A DNA stretch of 64,000 nucleotides from Puffinus mauretanicus (lineage: Eukaryota > Chordata > Aves > Procellariiformes > Procellariidae). Below the pieces are notes generated by a model, which searched no databases, had not been told where the DNA came from, and saw only the letters and a list, made by a program, of their open reading frames with translations. The DNA lies in the NCBI GenBank assembly GCA_023333565.1, contig JAJKFH010003762.1, forward strand, positions 992,001 to 1,056,000. The letters run 5' to 3'. Of the stretch, positions 63,201-64,000 are shown piece after piece (within the stretch, counting starts at the first letter, position 1; each line of letters begins with the position of its first letter). A program made the translations under genes and the position numbers.

Positions 63201-63224
63201 TTTCTCCTTCTCTGAATTCAATAT
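47686..63224 (-). CDS. FREM3: FREM3 (FRAS1/FREM family), C-terminal 870 residues, 13 exons
   Basis: A basement-membrane protein family that, with FRAS1 and FREM2, anchors epithelium to mesenchyme. Exons, 5' to 3': 63224-63094, 61436-61278, 60036-59733, 57779-57648, 57378-57047, 55624-55432, 54117-54013, 53758-53631, 52708-52574, 50543-50417, 49364-49177, 49089-48943, 48216-47686. All have GT-AG sites and matching phases (2612 nt plus one carried base). The translation shows the end of a Calx-beta domain, the conserved ectodomain ([17 protein letters not shown], GEWxxP-free), a juxtamembrane RSRR, one membrane span and a tail ending SSEV. The sequence strongly resembles FREM2. The name FREM3 rests on position next to SMARCA5, as in human. 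The upstream CSPG-repeat and most Calx-beta exons lie beyond the window. Confidence 0.9.
48943..49089 (-). CDS. FREM3: FREM3 exon: conserved ectodomain 10
   Basis: Forty-nine codons, [20 protein letters not shown] to SAPLFQ. The intron before it is only 87 bp (49090-49176). Donor gtaaat. Confidence 0.96.
49177..49364 (-). CDS. FREM3: FREM3 exon: conserved ectodomain 9
   Basis: [20 protein letters not shown] to RFKIL, 188 nt. [17 protein letters not shown] and [15 protein letters not shown] are diagnostic of FRAS1/FREM proteins. Donor gtacgt. Confidence 0.97.
50417..50543 (-). CDS. FREM3: FREM3 exon: conserved ectodomain 8
   Basis: [20 protein letters not shown] to AFTK plus one base, 127 nt. 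Acceptor ccacag, donor gtaaaa. Confidence 0.96.
52574..52708 (-). CDS. FREM3: FREM3 exon: conserved ectodomain 7
   Basis: Forty-five codons, [15 protein letters not shown] to [15 protein letters not shown] is a family signature. Donor gtacac. Confidence 0.96.
52936..53003. mobile_element. Possible MIR-type SINE relic
   Basis: cctctacttctctgtaaaac followed by a run ending near a TACCTACT-like stretch resembles the middle of MIR (CTCATCTGTAAAATGGG...TACCTAC). Short and degraded; recognised by eye only. Confidence 0.3.
53631..53758 (-). CDS. FREM3: FREM3 exon: conserved ectodomain 6
   Basis: [20 protein letters not shown] to FISDFA, 128 nt. Acceptor tttcag, donor gtgagt. Confidence 0.96.
54013..54117 (-). 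CDS. FREM3: FREM3 exon: conserved ectodomain 5
   Basis: [20 protein letters not shown] to MSHP, 105 nt. Phase fits the preceding exon (G|GC) and the next one (G|GA). Confidence 0.95.
54442..54975 (-). mobile_element. Solo LTR of an endogenous retrovirus with intact 5-bp target duplication
   Basis: A 534-bp element reads on the - strand from TGTCCTGGTT to TTAAACCACGACA, with TG...CA ends. It is flanked by identical CAGGA at 54437-54441 and 54976-54980. A 5-bp duplication suits an ERV-L-like (class III) element. On its sense strand it has a TATA-like TATGTAAA (complement of 54725-54732) and ATTAAA (complement of 54568-54573). The sequence resembles an LTR family I recall as abundant in neoavian genomes; the exact family name is not assigned. 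No internal retroviral genes remain. It lies in sense orientation in a FREM3 intron. Confidence 0.9.
55432..55624 (-). CDS. FREM3: FREM3 exon: conserved ectodomain 4
   Basis: [20 protein letters not shown] to SELQ plus one base, 193 nt. Contains [20 protein letters not shown] and [10 protein letters not shown]. Confidence 0.96.
57047..57378 (-). CDS. FREM3: FREM3 exon: conserved ectodomain 3
   Basis: [20 protein letters not shown] to TDGQ, 332 nt. Includes [18 protein letters not shown] and GSIGTDGQ, conserved in FRAS1, FREM2 and FREM3. Confidence 0.96.
57648..57779 (-). CDS. FREM3: FREM3 exon: conserved ectodomain 2
   Basis: [20 protein letters not shown] to MPHMD, 132 nt, with the acceptor at cag/GT and the donor gtaagc. 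Highly family-typical. Confidence 0.95.
59733..60036 (-). CDS. FREM3: FREM3 exon: conserved ectodomain 1
   Basis: [20 protein letters not shown] to NREE plus one base, 304 nt. Includes [18 protein letters not shown] (an N-glycosylation sequon NDT) and [18 protein letters not shown], typical of FREM2/FREM3 after the last Calx-beta domain. Confidence 0.95.
61278..61436 (-). CDS. FREM3: FREM3 exon: end of Calx-beta domain
   Basis: Fifty-three codons in phase 0, [20 protein letters not shown] to VVCVT. The AIVYIEEMD strand closes the Calx-beta domain. Confidence 0.94.
63094..63224 (-). CDS. FREM3: FREM3 exon: Calx-beta domain, first part seen
   Basis: [20 protein letters not shown] to MVAETQ, 131 nt, phase 1 in and 0 out. 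[14 protein letters not shown] followed by FTVHL is the Calx-beta beta-strand pattern of FREM proteins. Confidence 0.93.
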
Positions 63225-63591
63225 CTGATTAAAAAAAACCCCAACAAATTAATGCAAAATCAAGAGTCAAACAATTGTTTTCTTTGTCAATTGTGTTCAA
63301 GTAATGTATTCTTTGCAATAACATGTTTTTGCTCTAAGTAAAATGTACTAATAGACTGAGCTGTTAGCATCTGTTCTTCAGCACAATGACCAAGTAAAAC
63401 TAACCCACTTTTGCTGGACAGGAAAAAAAATACAAGTTGATATTTATAACTTGTTGGAAGACTTAAAATAATATAAAAACATAATATCCTGACATGATTT
63501 TGCACCAAGTCAACTAGCTTTCTTCCAAACAATTCCCGGACACAGTTGAGAATTAGTATGGGCCAGGGAGGCAGTTTTCATGCAGAGATCC

Positions 63592-63671
63592 TGCTTCAGT
63601 GGCAAAGAAAGTTCAACAGAGTGGGTCTGCATGCTTCAGTGGCAAAGCAAGTTGAATAGAATGGGTCTGTA
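63592..63671. repeat. Imperfect tandem duplication, two 40-bp units
   Basis: Units 63592-63631 and 63632-63671 both begin TGCTTCAGTGGCAAAG and end GGGTCTG(C/T)A, differing at about five positions. It lies in a FREM3 intron. Confidence 0.9.
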
Positions 63672-64000
63672 TGCCAAGGGATGGTCCCAGGTACCTTATT
63701 ATACCAGTACGGATACTGTCTCAGGCTCCACTTGCAGTGCATATTTAAGCAGGATCCAAAACACTGCACTTTGAACTGAAAAGTCAACATACTTAGGTCT
63801 TTAGGAGACATGTTCATCTACATGAAATCCCAAGACAAGAATGGTCTATTAGAAATAGGTATCTATGGTCCTTCCTCCCGAAACCAAGTGGGGATTGTTA
63901 TTTCTTGCTAAAAGTCAGGAGGAAGTGGCACCCATTTTTCTGACACTAGCCCTGAGTCAGTAGCATGAATACTCAAGAAATGAGAGACCTTGTTTTGTAT

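Larger units (their letters stand above)
54118..64000 (-). other. FREM3: FREM3 introns, upstream part
   Basis: Introns 54118-55431 (holds the solo LTR), 55625-57046 (A21 run at 55887-55907), 57379-57647, 57780-59732, 60037-61277, 61437-63093, and the partial intron 63225-64000 (40-bp tandem duplication). I see no further exon, RNA gene or recognised transposon in them. Confidence 0.7.

Overview
The window looks like nuclear DNA from a bird, probably a neoavian. It carries three vertebrate genes in the conserved order GAB1 - SMARCA5 - FREM3. Introns are short, the SMARCA5 promoter is a CpG island, and one FREM3 intron holds a solo LTR that resembles a family I recall as common in neoavian genomes. 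Every coding exon below was placed by reading splice sites and checking that reading phase carries over each junction. No bacterial, phage or CRISPR features are present.

Layout. (1) 1-7215, + strand: the last five coding exons of GAB1, an adaptor of receptor tyrosine kinase signalling, covering about 196 C-terminal residues. (2) 7216-20109: GAB1 3'UTR and GAB1-SMARCA5 intergenic DNA, with several candidate poly(A) signals and no supportable further gene. (3) 20110-21430: CpG island and promoter of SMARCA5, with a palindromic CRE and a TCTCGCGAGA element. (4) 20746-45080, + strand: complete SMARCA5 (SNF2H, the ISWI ATPase), 24 coding exons, 1044 codons plus stop, all in frame. One intron is GC-AG. 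(5) 45081-47685: a 2.6 kb convergent interval holding both 3'UTRs. (6) 47686-63224, - strand: the last 13 exons of a FRAS1/FREM family gene, FREM3 by synteny. They encode 870 residues: the end of a Calx-beta domain, the conserved family C-terminal ectodomain, a furin-type site, one membrane span and a short tail ending in a PDZ-ligand motif. (7) 63225-64000: FREM3 intron with a 40-bp tandem duplication.

The genes do not form a pathway. GAB1 couples receptors to PI3K and SHP2 in the cytoplasm, SMARCA5 spaces nucleosomes in the nucleus, and FREM3 is a basement-membrane protein. Their link is ancient synteny. I found no new multi-gene system. The points most worth a second look are the unusual splice and G-quadruplex signals around SMARCA5 exon 14, the apparently full FREM2-like C-terminus of this FREM3, the GC-rich island inside a GAB1 intron, and two related retroviral remnants.
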